A stretch of DNA of 64,000 bases from Demequina silvatica (GTDB lineage: Bacteria; Actinomycetota; Actinomycetes; Actinomycetales; Demequinaceae): NCBI RefSeq assembly GCF_000971215.1, contig NZ_BBMA01000006.1, positions 228,965 to 292,964 of the forward strand, read 5' to 3'. Below, piece by piece: positions 23,737-32,730 of the stretch. The notes beneath the pieces are model-generated. The model was not told where the DNA came from, searched no databases, and was given only the letters and a program-made list of their open reading frames with translations. The translations under genes were made by a program, and so were the position numbers. Numbering within the stretch: the stretch's first letter is position 1; each line of letters begins with the position of its first letter.

Positions 23737-24741
23737 CTATGAGGCCGCCGGCCCTTCCGCCTCGACGAGCAGACGCGCGGTCGCGACATCGGTGATCAGC
23801 ACATTGATCCATCCACCGACGAGCGCACCGCGGATCGCGGCCGCCTTGCGAATGCCACCCGCGACTCCTACGCGACGGGGGATGCCGCGAAGGACCTCGG
23901 GCGACACTCCGATCACGCGGTCGTCGAAGTCTGTCTGAACCGCTTCGCCGTTCTCGTCGAAGTAACGCAGGCAGACATCGCCGACTGCGCCACTGCGCCG
24001 CAGCGCCGCCTGATCCTCGTCCGAGATCGCGTTGCCCGAGCTCCGCAGCAGCGGCGACGGCTCGGTCGCGCCGATCCCCACCAACGCCATCGTGAGTTGA
24101 GGCCATCGCGAGGCGACCGACAGCACTGAGACATCTGACATGAGCGACTCCCTCGCCGCCGCCGAGCCGAGCAGCCCGGGTGCGGGCAGGAAGATCGGCT
24201 CCGCGCCGGTCGCTGACGCCAGCCGCGTCAGGAGCCGGGTGGCCTCGACCTGCACCTGCGACTCTCCGACGCCGCCCACCAACTGGATCACGGTGTCAGC
24301 CACGCGCACGTTGGACGGCCGGAGCGCATCGACGGCGGACAACAGCGACGAGCTCCAGGAGGAGATGCCGACGCTCTCGCCGCCGATCAGCGTGGTCTCG
24401 AGGTAGGTCGCCGCCGCCGACCCCAACGCCCGGCCGCCGTCGTCGCCGCCGGGATCGACCACCACAGCCTCCGACAGGCCGTAGGTCCTCTCGAGCGCGC
24501 GCTCCAGCTCGGTGAACACGCCCGCAGGCTCCGACACCGTGGTACGCACCACTCCGACCTCGAGTGCACGCTTGAGCAGGCGCGACACTCGGGGTTGCGA
24601 GACGTGGAGATGATCCGCGATCTCCGCCTGGCGCATGCCCTGCTCGTGGTACATCCGTGCGACGCGCACCATGAGCCGCATGTGCTCGTCAGGCCCGACA
24701 TACCGGCGTCCGGGCGTGTACGTCTCGTCTGCGCGCACCAC
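23737..24741 (-). CDS. SorC/DeoR-type sugar-binding transcriptional regulator (paralogue 2)
   Basis: 334-residue regulator with the same architecture as the one at 12430-13425: helix-turn-helix around residues 37-61 (L-H-V-S-Q-P-R-V-S-R-L-L) and an effector domain with G-I-S-S-W-S-S and L-P-A-P-G-L-L-G-S. Most of the length is clearly alignable by eye. It starts with GTG, ribosome-binding site GGGAGGA. It sits between rbsKD and the transketolase operon, so it probably controls the ribose genes, the kinase-isomerase-transketolase operon, or both. The ligand is presumably a phosphorylated pentose. Confidence 0.9.
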   Translation of the reverse strand: MVRADETYTPGRRYVGPDEHMRLMVRVARMYHEQGMRQAEIADHLHVSQPRVSRLLKRALEVGVVRTTVSEPAGVFTELERALERTYGLSEAVVVDPGGDDGGRALGSAAATYLETTLIGGESVGISSWSSSLLSAVDALRPSNVRVADTVIQLVGGVGESQVQVEATRLLTRLASATGAEPIFLPAPGLLGSAAARESLMSDVSVLSVASRWPQLTMALVGIGATEPSPLLRSSGNAISDEDQAALRRSGAVGDVCLRYFDENGEAVQTDFDDRVIGVSPEVLRGIPRRVGVAGGIRKAAAIRGALVGGWINVLITDVATARLLVEAEGPAAS

Positions 24742-24834
24742 AGTCCTCCCATAGGAATCGGTGGCGACAGTCTATTCACGGCGCGCGAAGTCCGGGAGCG
24801 CGGCGCGACCGCGCCCCCGGATCATGCAAGCCTC

Positions 24835-25776
24835 CTATGCGAGGATCTCCAATGCTGCGCTCACGATCCCCTCGGCGCTGATGCCGAAGTGATCGAGAAG
24901 CCATCCCACCTCGCCCGTGGGGGCGAAGCCGGTCACGCCGACGAAGCGCATGGGCACAGGCGTATGCCGGACCACCAGCTCCGCCACCGCACCGCCGAGG
25001 CCGCTGGTGAGCGCCTCCTCGACCGTGACGATGCCCTTCGTCTCCGCCGCGGCGGCGAGGATCGCGTCCTGGTCGAGAGGCGAGATCGTCGGCATGTTGA
25101 GGACACGGGCGTCTACACCCCGCTCGGCCAGCCGGTCCGCTGCCTCAAGCGCACGCGACACGACGGTGCCGGTCGCGATCAGGGTGACGTCCGAGCCCTC
25201 GCGAAGGGTCACGGCCTTGCCCGGGGCAAACTCGTAGCCCTCCGGGTTGACGTCCGGCACGCCCATGCGCGACACACGGATGAACACCGGACCGTCATGC
25301 CGAGCTGCCCAACGGACCGCCTGACGCGTCTCCTCCGGGTCGGCCGGCACCACGACAGTGAGGTTCGGGATGGTGCGCAGCCAGGCGAGGTCCTCGATCG
25401 AGTGGTGCGTCGGGCCCAGCTCCCCGTAGGCCATGCCGGGGCTCTGCCCCACCAGCACCATGTGGTGCTCGGAGTAGGCCGCATCGACCTTGATCTGCTC
25501 CATCGCGCGAGCGGTGAGGAAGCAGGAGGCCGCCGAGACGAATGGCACCTTGCCGCCGTTCGCGAGACCGGCGCCCACGCCCACCATGTCCTGCTCGGCG
25601 ATGCCGACGTTGATGAGGCGCTCGGGGAACTCGGACTGGAACGGACCCAGCTTCGACGAACCGACGGAGTCGTTGACCACGGCGACGATGCGGTCGTCCT
25701 CCTGGCCCAGCTCGACCAGCGCCTCGACCCAGGCGTCGCGGCAGTCGTGCAGCTTCTTCTCAGCGGTGGCGGTCAT
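24835..25776 (-). CDS. Transketolase C-terminal subunit (candidate apulose-4-phosphate transketolase subunit B)
   Basis: 313-residue protein comprising the pyrimidine-binding and C-terminal domains of transketolase. The I-N-V-G-I-A-E-Q-D-M segment (about 64-73) carries the conserved Glu that activates thiamine diphosphate; the C-terminal domain contains E-E-A-L-T-S-G-L-G-G. With the N-terminal half encoded directly upstream (ATGA overlap) it makes a complete split enzyme. Split transketolases are common in dedicated catabolic pathways, including the described apulose-4-phosphate transketolase (AptA/AptB). Operon context with kinase and isomerase supports such a role; ordinary pentose-phosphate transketolase is the alternative. 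Confidence 0.85.
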   Translation of the reverse strand: MTATAEKKLHDCRDAWVEALVELGQEDDRIVAVVNDSVGSSKLGPFQSEFPERLINVGIAEQDMVGVGAGLANGGKVPFVSAASCFLTARAMEQIKVDAAYSEHHMVLVGQSPGMAYGELGPTHHSIEDLAWLRTIPNLTVVVPADPEETRQAVRWAARHDGPVFIRVSRMGVPDVNPEGYEFAPGKAVTLREGSDVTLIATGTVVSRALEAADRLAERGVDARVLNMPTISPLDQDAILAAAAETKGIVTVEEALTSGLGGAVAELVVRHTPVPMRFVGVTGFAPTGEVGWLLDHFGISAEGIVSAALEILA

Positions 25777-26690
25777 GACTGCTCCAGCTCGGTAAGGGCC
25801 GCCTCGACCTGCTCCTCGGAGGGCACCTTGTGGTGCCAGGCGACGTTGTCGGACATGAACGAGATCGGGTGACCCTTCATGGTGTGCGCCACGATCGCGG
25901 TGGGCTTCCCCGACGCGGCCGGGACGTTGGCGAACGCATCGCGGAGAGCGCCATGATCGTGACCCTCGAGCTCGACCACCTCCATGCCGAACGCGCGCAG
26001 CTTGTCCGGCAGCGGCTCGAGGTCGTTCGTGTCGGCCACGCGGGCACCCTGCTGGAGCCGGTTGCGGTCCACGATCACGCACAAGTTCGCGAGACCATGG
26101 TTTCCGGCGGTCATGAGAGCCTCCCAGTTGGAGCCCTCCTGCATCTCACCGTCGCCGGTCACCACGAAGGTGCGCCGCGCGGAGCCGTCGAGCTTGCCCG
26201 CGAGCGCAGTGCCGACCGCGATCGGGAGGCCGTGGCCCAGCGGGCCGGTGCTCGCCTCGACGGCAGCGATCTTGGTACGCGCCGGGTGGCCGTTGAGCTG
26301 CGACATCGGCTGCATGAACGTGCTGAGGTCCTCAGGGTCGATGAACCCGGCGGCCGCCAGGGTCGTGTACAACGCCGCTGCGGCGTGCCCCTTGGACAGG
26401 ATGAACCGGTCGCGGTCAGGGTCGCCCAGCAGCTCGGGGCCCATGTTGAGGGAGTCCAGGTACAGCGTCACCAGGATGTCGATCACGGAGAACTCGCCTC
26501 CGATGTGGCCGAGGCCGGCCGCGCGCACCATGCGGATGTCGCGGCCGCGCACGGCGCGGGCGGCGTCGCGCAGGTGCGCGATGGCCTCCTCGCGCGTCGC
26601 GCCCTCGGGGACGCGACCGATCACCTCGAAGGTCTCCTGGGGCACGTCCTCAGGGTGGACCTCGGGGACGAGGTCTTCGCTCACTGTCAT
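25773..26690 (-). CDS. Transketolase N-terminal subunit (candidate apulose-4-phosphate transketolase subunit A)
   Basis: 305-residue subunit with the diphosphate-binding domain of transketolase: G-H-I-G-G-E-F near residue 60, S-K-G-H-A-A-A (about 94-100), G-P-L-G-H-G-L-P near 149, and the ThDP/metal motif G-D-G-E-M-Q-E-G (about 174-181) closing with D-R-N. An N-terminal extension of about 40 residues precedes the core. It overlaps the C-terminal subunit gene and lies one base after the isomerase stop, so stoichiometric production is expected. The predicted product yields triose phosphate and xylulose 5-phosphate if the apiose assignment is right. Confidence 0.85.
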   Translation of the reverse strand: MTVSEDLVPEVHPEDVPQETFEVIGRVPEGATREEAIAHLRDAARAVRGRDIRMVRAAGLGHIGGEFSVIDILVTLYLDSLNMGPELLGDPDRDRFILSKGHAAAALYTTLAAAGFIDPEDLSTFMQPMSQLNGHPARTKIAAVEASTGPLGHGLPIAVGTALAGKLDGSARRTFVVTGDGEMQEGSNWEALMTAGNHGLANLCVIVDRNRLQQGARVADTNDLEPLPDKLRAFGMEVVELEGHDHGALRDAFANVPAASGKPTAIVAHTMKGHPISFMSDNVAWHHKVPSEEQVEAALTELEQS

Positions 26691-26691
26691 C

Positions 26692-27681
26692 TCACTCGCT
26701 CCTCAAGCAGCTGAACAGGACGTCCTGGACCAGCTTCTGCGCGCCGATCGCGTCCTGACGGGACTGGGCCTCGCGCAGCGCGTCGATGTCGAGCTCGTCG
26801 AGCGCACGGTGCAGGCCCTTGAGGAACCGGATGGAGAGGTTGGCGGCCTCGACGGTGTCCTCACGGAAGGGGAACTGGTCGAGCTGCCACACGCCCTCCC
26901 AGTTGTTGATCTTCAGGGTGTAGAAGAACTCGAACACCTCGACGGGGTGTACGGTGCCGACCACCATGTCGTCGTCCCACCCGCGCAGGTTGTCGTTGAC
27001 GTCCATGGCCCACAGCAGGCCGTGATCGATGAGCAGCTGCGCGGCGGCCGACGGCGATTCGCCACCGAACAGCGCGTGGCCGAAGTCGAGCAGCACGCCC
27101 ACGTTGTCGACGCCCATGGCCTGGATGCCCAGCGCGGTCTTAGCCGCCGAGTCCCAGAACATCTTGTTGCGGGGTTCGCGCGGCTTGTACTCGATCACGA
27201 TCTTGATGTCGGGGTTCGCCTGCGCGAGCTCGCGCATGCCGTCGACGGCGAGGCGCCACTGCTGGCCGTGGTCCACCTGGAACGGGTAGTCCCAGCCGTC
27301 CTGGCCGGGCCACACCTTGAGGTAGTTGGCGCCGAGCGCACGCACCACGTCCGCCGCCTCGTGCAGGAACGCGATCGCGTCCGCACGCACCTGCGGGTCA
27401 GGGTTGGTGAAGGCGCCCTTGCCGTACTTGCGCATGTAGATCTCGGGGGTGACACCGATGCACTCGAGGCCGTTCTTGGCGAGCGCGTCCTTGACCTGCT
27501 CGACAGTCACACCCTCGGTGAAGGGGTAGGGCACGTCCACCACGGAGAGGTCCTCGACCTCGCCCGCGCGGTCGATCTGCTCCAGCGTGGTGAGGGGCTC
27601 CTTGTAGCCGTCGGTCGCGTACCGGTCGAGGTAGCTGGCAAAGTGCCAGAGCCCGGCTCCGAAGCGAGGAAGTTCAGACAT
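26692..27681 (-). CDS. TIM-barrel sugar isomerase (candidate D-apiose isomerase)
   Basis: 329-residue xylose-isomerase-like (AP endonuclease 2 fold) protein without signal peptide. Probable metal ligands lie in [10 protein letters not shown] (about 160), L-L-D-F-G-H-A (about 193), M-D-V-N-D-N (about 222) and Q-L-D-Q-F-P-F (about 260). The N-terminus F-G-A-G-L-W-H-F resembles aldose isomerases. In the known apiose transketolase route the order of activities is isomerase, FGGY kinase and split transketolase, all of which are present here. The start at 27681 follows GGTGAA; 61 bp separate it from the kinase. The precise substrate is inferred. Confidence 0.75.
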   Translation of the reverse strand: MSELPRFGAGLWHFASYLDRYATDGYKEPLTTLEQIDRAGEVEDLSVVDVPYPFTEGVTVEQVKDALAKNGLECIGVTPEIYMRKYGKGAFTNPDPQVRADAIAFLHEAADVVRALGANYLKVWPGQDGWDYPFQVDHGQQWRLAVDGMRELAQANPDIKIVIEYKPREPRNKMFWDSAAKTALGIQAMGVDNVGVLLDFGHALFGGESPSAAAQLLIDHGLLWAMDVNDNLRGWDDDMVVGTVHPVEVFEFFYTLKINNWEGVWQLDQFPFREDTVEAANLSIRFLKGLHRALDELDIDALREAQSRQDAIGAQKLVQDVLFSCLRSE

Positions 27682-27742
27682 TTTTATTCACCTTCGATTC
27701 TTCTTGCAATCAGTATAGGACTACTACGCCGTCCTTGGCGAG

Positions 27743-29146
27743 TCAGCCCCGGGACTTCTCGAGCGCGCTTCTCCATCTGGACCGAGACACCGTGCGCTCA
27801 TCGGCGGCGGCTCGCGAGGAATGGACCCGGGACGCAGGCACGGGGGCGAGCTGCACTCCGACCCGACCGAAGGCGGCGCTCGCCACGCCGCGCAGCGCGA
27901 CATCCGCGTCGCCCACGACGACGACATCGCACCCCAGTGCATCCGCCTGTGCCTGCATGAGGAGCGCCGAAGCCGTCGCGCCTCCGTCCGCGCGCAGCGC
28001 GCCGGCGGGCATCCCCATCGCCTCGACGACATCCGTCACCTGGTGCGCGACGGCGTCGAAGGCGGCGCGCGCGAGAGCGGCGGGCCCGGAAGCCGCGCCG
28101 AGGCCCACGATCACGCCGGTCGCCGAGGGATCCCAATGGGGGGCGCCGAGCCCCCCGAAGGCAGGTACCAGGCAAACGCCGCCGGCGTCCTCCACCGTCG
28201 CGGCGAGCTCGCCGAGCGCCGCGGCGCTCGGCGCGCCGACCATGCGCGCGGCCCAGTCGAGGGCGGCGCCGGAGTATCGGATGTTGCCCTCGAGCGCATA
28301 CACCGGCTCACCGTCGACCCACGCCAGGGTGGTCGCGAGCCCGGGGGCGTCGCGACGGTCCGCACCGGTGCCCTGCATCACCGACGACCCGGTGCCGAAA
28401 GTGGCCTTCACCAATCCGGGAGCGCCGCCGCCATGCCCCCGCAGTGCGGCGTGCGAGTCTGCCATCACCGCGAGGATCGGGAGACCCGAGGGCAGTCCCT
28501 CGCACGCGGTGCCTCCGAACGGCCCAGTCGAGGGGACGATGCGCGGCAGGGCTTCTCTTGGCACGCCGAACAAGGCGAGGAGATCGGGATCCCAGTCCAG
28601 GGTCTCCAGGCTCATCAGCAACGTACGGGACGCATTCCCCGCCTCGACGACGTGATCGCCGCCGCCGGTGAGCTTCCAGATCAGCCACGAGTCGACGGTG
28701 CCGACGACTGCGCCGCGAGGTGCGCCCTCAAGCAGCCACGCCATCTTGGGGGCCGAGAACATCGGATCGAGCGGCAGTCCGGTGCGCTCCCGGACCAACG
28801 CCGCGTGCCCCTCTAGCGCACGGCACCTCTGCGCGGTGCGCGTGTCCTGCCAGCTGAGCACCGGCCCGGCAGGAACGCCTGTGCCGGGCTCCCATGCCAC
28901 GACGGACTCGCGCTGGTTGCTGATCGCGACGCCGATGACGTCCGCGGCGTCTACCTGGGCGAACACCCGCGCGAGCACGTCGAGCGAGGCCTCCCAGAGC
29001 TCATCGGCGTCCTGCTCGGTCCACCCAGGCGCGGCGTGCATGATCGACACGGGCCGGCTCGCGGTCGCCAGGACCGCGCCGCGCTCGTCGATCGCGACCG
29101 CCTTGGCGTTCGTGGTGCCTTCGTCGAGGGCTAGGACGATGCTCAT
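27743..29146 (-). CDS. FGGY-family carbohydrate kinase (candidate apulose kinase)
   Basis: 467-residue kinase of the FGGY family (xylulokinase, glycerol kinase, apulose kinase). The N-terminal phosphate loop D-E-G-T-T-N-A-K-A (about 7-15), S-W-Q-D-T-R (about 96), and the C-terminal ATP site around G-T-G-S-S-V-M-Q-G (about 255) are present, followed by the A-D-G-G-A-T-A-S-A stretch. The ATG at 29146 follows GAGGCGG. It is the first gene of kinase-isomerase-transketolase, transcribed from a promoter carrying an inverted repeat. An exact 12-mer repeat lies at 28533-28544. Xylulokinase is the main alternative. Confidence 0.83.
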   Translation of the reverse strand: MSIVLALDEGTTNAKAVAIDERGAVLATASRPVSIMHAAPGWTEQDADELWEASLDVLARVFAQVDAADVIGVAISNQRESVVAWEPGTGVPAGPVLSWQDTRTAQRCRALEGHAALVRERTGLPLDPMFSAPKMAWLLEGAPRGAVVGTVDSWLIWKLTGGGDHVVEAGNASRTLLMSLETLDWDPDLLALFGVPREALPRIVPSTGPFGGTACEGLPSGLPILAVMADSHAALRGHGGGAPGLVKATFGTGSSVMQGTGADRRDAPGLATTLAWVDGEPVYALEGNIRYSGAALDWAARMVGAPSAAALGELAATVEDAGGVCLVPAFGGLGAPHWDPSATGVIVGLGAASGPAALARAAFDAVAHQVTDVVEAMGMPAGALRADGGATASALLMQAQADALGCDVVVVGDADVALRGVASAAFGRVGVQLAPVPASRVHSSRAAADERTVSRSRWRSALEKSRG

Positions 29147-29237
29147 CAGGCCGCCTCTGCGCGCACCCGCGAGCGCAGCGCCGCGTCGCGCGCACACGGC
29201 GCAGGGGACCGGGTCATCATTGACGGTTGCATGGAAA

Positions 29238-29275
29238 TTCACTCCGGAATAGAGAAGAACTAGTGCAAGTGAATC
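29238..29275. promoter_or_regulatory. Operator-like inverted repeat upstream of the kinase operon
   Basis: ATTCACT (29238-29244) and AGTGAAT (29269-29275) form 7-bp arms about three helical turns apart in an AT-richer island, as expected for a dimer or tetramer of a SorC regulator. The gene start is about 90 bp downstream on the minus strand. GTGAAT also occurs next to the palindrome upstream of rbsK (22348-22353). Confidence 0.45.
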
Positions 29276-29355
29276 GTGTCGACGCGAGCCTGTCAACTAA
29301 GGGTTGCGCGGCCCGGCGGACGGGTGCGCCGCCCGGTCGGGCGCCGGACGTGCGA

Positions 29356-29406
29356 ATGGCCGGGTCCCGTCGCCGGGATGTCCGTGCGACGCCGGGACCC
29401 GGCCAT
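29356..29406 (-). terminator. Hairpin terminator after the MalEFG-type importer operon
   Basis: A 14-bp perfect stem (29356-29369 with 29393-29406) with a 23-nt interval, 11 bp beyond the permease stop at 29418. It separates this operon from the kinase operon. Confidence 0.7.
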
Positions 29407-29417
29407 ACCGAGCATCG

Positions 29418-30335
29418 TCAGCCCTTGACGGCTCCCGCGAGCGCCCCCGAGACGAAGTACCGCTGGAACAGGAGGTAGACGATGAGCACCGGCACCGCCG
29501 ACATGAACACGAAGGCGTTCAGCGGCCCGTAGTCCGTGGCGAACTGGGTTGAGAACGACTGCACCGCGAGCGGGATGGTCCAGTTGTCCTGCGACTGGAG
29601 CAGCGTGGTCGCCATCGCATACTCGTTCCAGGTCGCGACGAAGTCGAGGATGAACAGCGCTGCGAGCGCGGGCTTCGCGAGCGGAAGGATCAGCTGCCAG
29701 AACACGCGGAAGGTCGAGGCGCCGTCGATACGCGCGGACTCCTCGATCTCGTCCGGCACTGCCCGCATGAAGCCGTACAGCACGAAGACTTGATACGGAA
29801 TGCCGAACGCCAGGTAGGGCAGCATCAGGCCCCACACGTTGTCGAGCAGGTCCAGGTTCACCATCGTCGAGAACAGCGGCCCCAGGCCGATCTGGATGGG
29901 AACCATCGAACCGACGGCGATCACGCCCAGCGCCACGCGGTTGAACTTGAACCTGATGCGTGCGATGGCATAGGCGCAGGCCGCCGCGAGCAGCAGGCCG
30001 AGCGGAACCTTGACGAGCGAGATGAGGAGGCTGTTGCCCCCGGTGGTCCACAGGTTGCCCGTCTCGATGGCGTCGGCATAGTTCGACCACACCCAGTCCT
30101 GGGGCAGCGACCAGGCCGAGGTCTGCGAGATCTCCGCCTTCGACTTCAACGACGTGACGAACATGATGTAGAACGGGATCGCCCAGAGCGCACCGGTGAC
30201 CATGAGGGACACCCATAGCCCGATCTTCACGTAGTCGGGACGACCGTTCGTCTGTGTGAAGGTGCGCTCGCGCTTGGGCTTCACCCTCGCGTCACCCGCA
30301 GGGGTGGACTGAGGCATCGTGACGGCGGCGCTCAC
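29418..30335 (-). CDS. Carbohydrate ABC transporter permease, MalG type
   Basis: 305-residue permease with six membrane segments. The EAA loop E-S-A-R-I-D-G-A (about 200-207) that docks the ATPase and the terminal Y-F-V-S-G-A-L-A-G-A-V-K-G are typical of the MalG branch. The start is GTG at 30335, overlapping the stop of the upstream permease (GTGA). No ATPase is encoded in the operon; these importers usually share a common MsiK-like ATPase in actinobacteria. Confidence 0.88.
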   Translation of the reverse strand: MSAAVTMPQSTPAGDARVKPKRERTFTQTNGRPDYVKIGLWVSLMVTGALWAIPFYIMFVTSLKSKAEISQTSAWSLPQDWVWSNYADAIETGNLWTTGGNSLLISLVKVPLGLLLAAACAYAIARIRFKFNRVALGVIAVGSMVPIQIGLGPLFSTMVNLDLLDNVWGLMLPYLAFGIPYQVFVLYGFMRAVPDEIEESARIDGASTFRVFWQLILPLAKPALAALFILDFVATWNEYAMATTLLQSQDNWTIPLAVQSFSTQFATDYGPLNAFVFMSAVPVLIVYLLFQRYFVSGALAGAVKG

Positions 30336-31279
30336 TTGTCCTCTCCTCTCATGGTCCACAGCATGTACGGCACCACGAGGGCGAGCGATACGAGCAGCAG
30401 GACCGTCGCCACGGCACCACCCTGCCCGAAGCTGTGGTTGGTGAACGATTGCGTGTACGACCACAAGGCCAGGACCTGAGTCGATTGCGCAGGCCCGCCA
30501 CCTGTCATGCCGACGATGAGGTCGAAGACCTTGAGCGAGTTGATCATGGTCAGGATGACCACGACGATGAAGGTGGGACGCAACGCGGGGATGGTGACGT
30601 TGCGGAACACCTGCCAGGCGTTGGCACCATCGATCTTCGCGGCCTCGACCAGCTCCTGAGGAACGTTCTGGAGTCCGGCGAGCAGCAGCACCATGGAGAA
30701 GCCGACGGCCTGCCACACGGATGCCACGAAGACCGAGTACAGAGCGATCTTGGGATCCCCGAGCCAGGTGCGCGTCCACTCCTCCAGCCCGACCGCCTCG
30801 AGCAGCTGGTTCACCATTCCCAGAGTCGGGTTGTAGAGCCAACGCCACATCGCCGCCACGGTGATCGAAGCGAACACCGCGGGCAGATAGAACACCGACC
30901 GCAACAGGTTGCGACCGAGCATCTTCCTGTTGAGGCCGAGCGCCAACAGGAGGGCCAGCATCATTGGCACCAGCAGCGAGAGCACCACCCAGATGACCGA
31001 GTTGCCGAACGCCTTCCAGAAGACCGGGTCCGAGGTGAACATCCGGACGTAGTTGTCGATGCCGACGAACGCGGGTTCATCGGTCTTGAAACCCGACCAG
31101 GTGAAGAACGACAGCCGAACGGCGTCGAGCATGGGGTAGAGGAGGAAGTACCCGTAGAGGCCTACGGCTGGGATCAGGTAGGGCAGCGCACGAAGGAAGG
31201 GGGATCGCCTGCGGCGGACCGGGCGTGCGCTTCGGCTCGGCGTCGGCGCGCCCGAGCGAGGGGGGGATTGTGTGGTCAC
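30332..31279 (-). CDS. Carbohydrate ABC transporter permease, MalF type
   Basis: 315-residue permease with six membrane segments after a basic N-terminus (residues 1-30). It contains the family E-A-A-K-I-D-G-A-N loop (about 217) and G-G-P-A-Q-S-T-Q near residue 260. Partner of the MalG-type permease with which it overlaps. A hairpin in the gap to the binding-protein gene may keep permease expression lower than that of the binding protein. Confidence 0.88.
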   Translation of the reverse strand: MTTQSPPRSGAPTPSRSARPVRRRRSPFLRALPYLIPAVGLYGYFLLYPMLDAVRLSFFTWSGFKTDEPAFVGIDNYVRMFTSDPVFWKAFGNSVIWVVLSLLVPMMLALLLALGLNRKMLGRNLLRSVFYLPAVFASITVAAMWRWLYNPTLGMVNQLLEAVGLEEWTRTWLGDPKIALYSVFVASVWQAVGFSMVLLLAGLQNVPQELVEAAKIDGANAWQVFRNVTIPALRPTFIVVVILTMINSLKVFDLIVGMTGGGPAQSTQVLALWSYTQSFTNHSFGQGGAVATVLLLVSLALVVPYMLWTMRGEDK

Positions 31280-31292
31280 GATGTCTCCTGGC

Positions 31293-31329
31293 GGCTTCCG
31301 TGGCGGGCGCGAGGCCCGCCACGGAAGCC
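31293..31329 (-). other. Intra-operon hairpin between binding-protein and permease genes
   Basis: A perfect 16-bp stem (31293-31308 with 31314-31329) and 5-nt loop. Such stem-loops after binding-protein genes typically stabilise the upstream message and partially terminate transcription. Confidence 0.65.
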
Positions 31330-31339
31330 GAGGTGGTTA

Positions 31340-32641
31340 CTACTGGTTGGCCTCGCGGAAGGACTGGAACTCCGCGCCCGCGTCAGCGGGGTCGATGTCG
31401 CCCAGCAGGACCGCGTTCTGGATGCGCCAGTACTCCGTCGTCACCGCGGTCGAGAAGTTCTGGTCGTTGTTGGTGTAGATCCCCGTCGCAGCGTTGAAGA
31501 TCTCGATCCAGGTCGGCGCGAGCGCCGATGCGTCGGAACGGTCGACCTCCTTGTTGACCGACAGCGCGGCCCAGGCGTTGCCTGCGAGGTCCTGACCCTC
31601 GACAGAGGTGGCGTAATCGAGGAACAGCGCTGCGGCGTCGGGGTTCTCGGCCTGCTCGGTGATGTAGAAGCCCTCACCGAAGCCGTAGAGGCGGCCCGTG
31701 TCCGTGGGGAAGGTGAAGATGCCGACGTTCTCGACGTCCATCCCGTTGTCGACGATGTTGCCCTCGAACCAGGTGCCTTCGAACGCCATCGCCGCATCGC
31801 CCGAGTAGAACAGCTGCGACGAGTCGTCGTTGGAGAGGGCCATGAAGCCCTCGTTCATGTAGTTGTCGCCCCAGCTCTTGAACTCGGTGAACGCGTCGGT
31901 GACACATGCCTCGGTGCCCCAGTCGCCGTCGCCCTTGTTGAGTTCGTCGGCGACATCGGCGCCGCACTTGGTCTCGATGAGCGCGTCCAGCAGTCGCATC
32001 ACGTGCCAGTTGACGGTGCCACCGAACTGGATCGGCGTGATACCCGCGGCCTTGAGAGCCTCTGCAGCCTCGACAAGCCCCTCGTAGGTGGTCGGCAGCT
32101 CGGTGATGCCGGCCTCTTCGAACAGCGCCTTGTTGTAGTAGAGCGCCTCACCCTGCTGCGTCCACGGGATGCCGTGGAACCCACCGTACTGGGTGACACC
32201 GGCGAGGGCGGCCGGCGTGAAGCGGTCCTCCCACCCGTACTGCTCGTAGTAGTCGGTGAGGTCGCGGCTCATGCCGACGTCGACGAGCTCTCCACCCAGG
32301 CCCGAGCCCTCCCAGTACCAGTAGATGTCCGGCACAGCAGACGTGCCCGCCGCCTGACGCAGGGCCGTCTTGAGCTCATCGACGGAGCGCGTCTCGAGGT
32401 TGATCGTCACGTCGGGGTAGGTCGCGTTGAAGCCCTCGACGATCGCCTCCCACGCGGTGGACTGGCTGTCCTCCTGCGTCGGCATCCAGATCTTCACCTC
32501 GCCGGTCGGCGCGCCGCCGGTCGATCCGCCGGCGGTCGAGTCCGGCGTCGCATCATCGCTGGATCCGCCGCTGCACGCGGTGAGCAGGGCCAGCGCACCG
32601 GCGGCGAGGAACGCCCCGGCGGTCTTCTTCTTGTTCAGCAC
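31340..32641 (-). CDS. Carbohydrate ABC transporter substrate-binding lipoprotein, MalE type
   Basis: 433-residue extracellular lipoprotein. The signal sequence ends at lipobox L-T-A-C (Cys about 23), followed by a Ser/Gly/Thr linker. The body is a family-1 solute-binding protein with F-N-A-T-Y-P-D-V-T-I-N (about 80) and several exposed tryptophans. GTG at 32641 is chosen because AAGGAGG lies at ideal distance and the signal peptide begins there. It follows a nucleoside hydrolase gene and precedes two permeases, so the ligand is probably a glycoside split by that enzyme inside the cell. Confidence 0.88.
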   Translation of the reverse strand: MLNKKKTAGAFLAAGALALLTACSGGSSDDATPDSTAGGSTGGAPTGEVKIWMPTQEDSQSTAWEAIVEGFNATYPDVTINLETRSVDELKTALRQAAGTSAVPDIYWYWEGSGLGGELVDVGMSRDLTDYYEQYGWEDRFTPAALAGVTQYGGFHGIPWTQQGEALYYNKALFEEAGITELPTTYEGLVEAAEALKAAGITPIQFGGTVNWHVMRLLDALIETKCGADVADELNKGDGDWGTEACVTDAFTEFKSWGDNYMNEGFMALSNDDSSQLFYSGDAAMAFEGTWFEGNIVDNGMDVENVGIFTFPTDTGRLYGFGEGFYITEQAENPDAAALFLDYATSVEGQDLAGNAWAALSVNKEVDRSDASALAPTWIEIFNAATGIYTNNDQNFSTAVTTEYWRIQNAVLLGDIDPADAGAEFQSFREANQ

Positions 32642-32730
32642 CTTTGCCTCCTTGAGAAGTGGGGCGTGCGCCCCGCCCTTGCGGGCATCTTGTGGTGCGA
32701 CGAGCTCCTCCTCGCCGCGGTCCCACGAAT

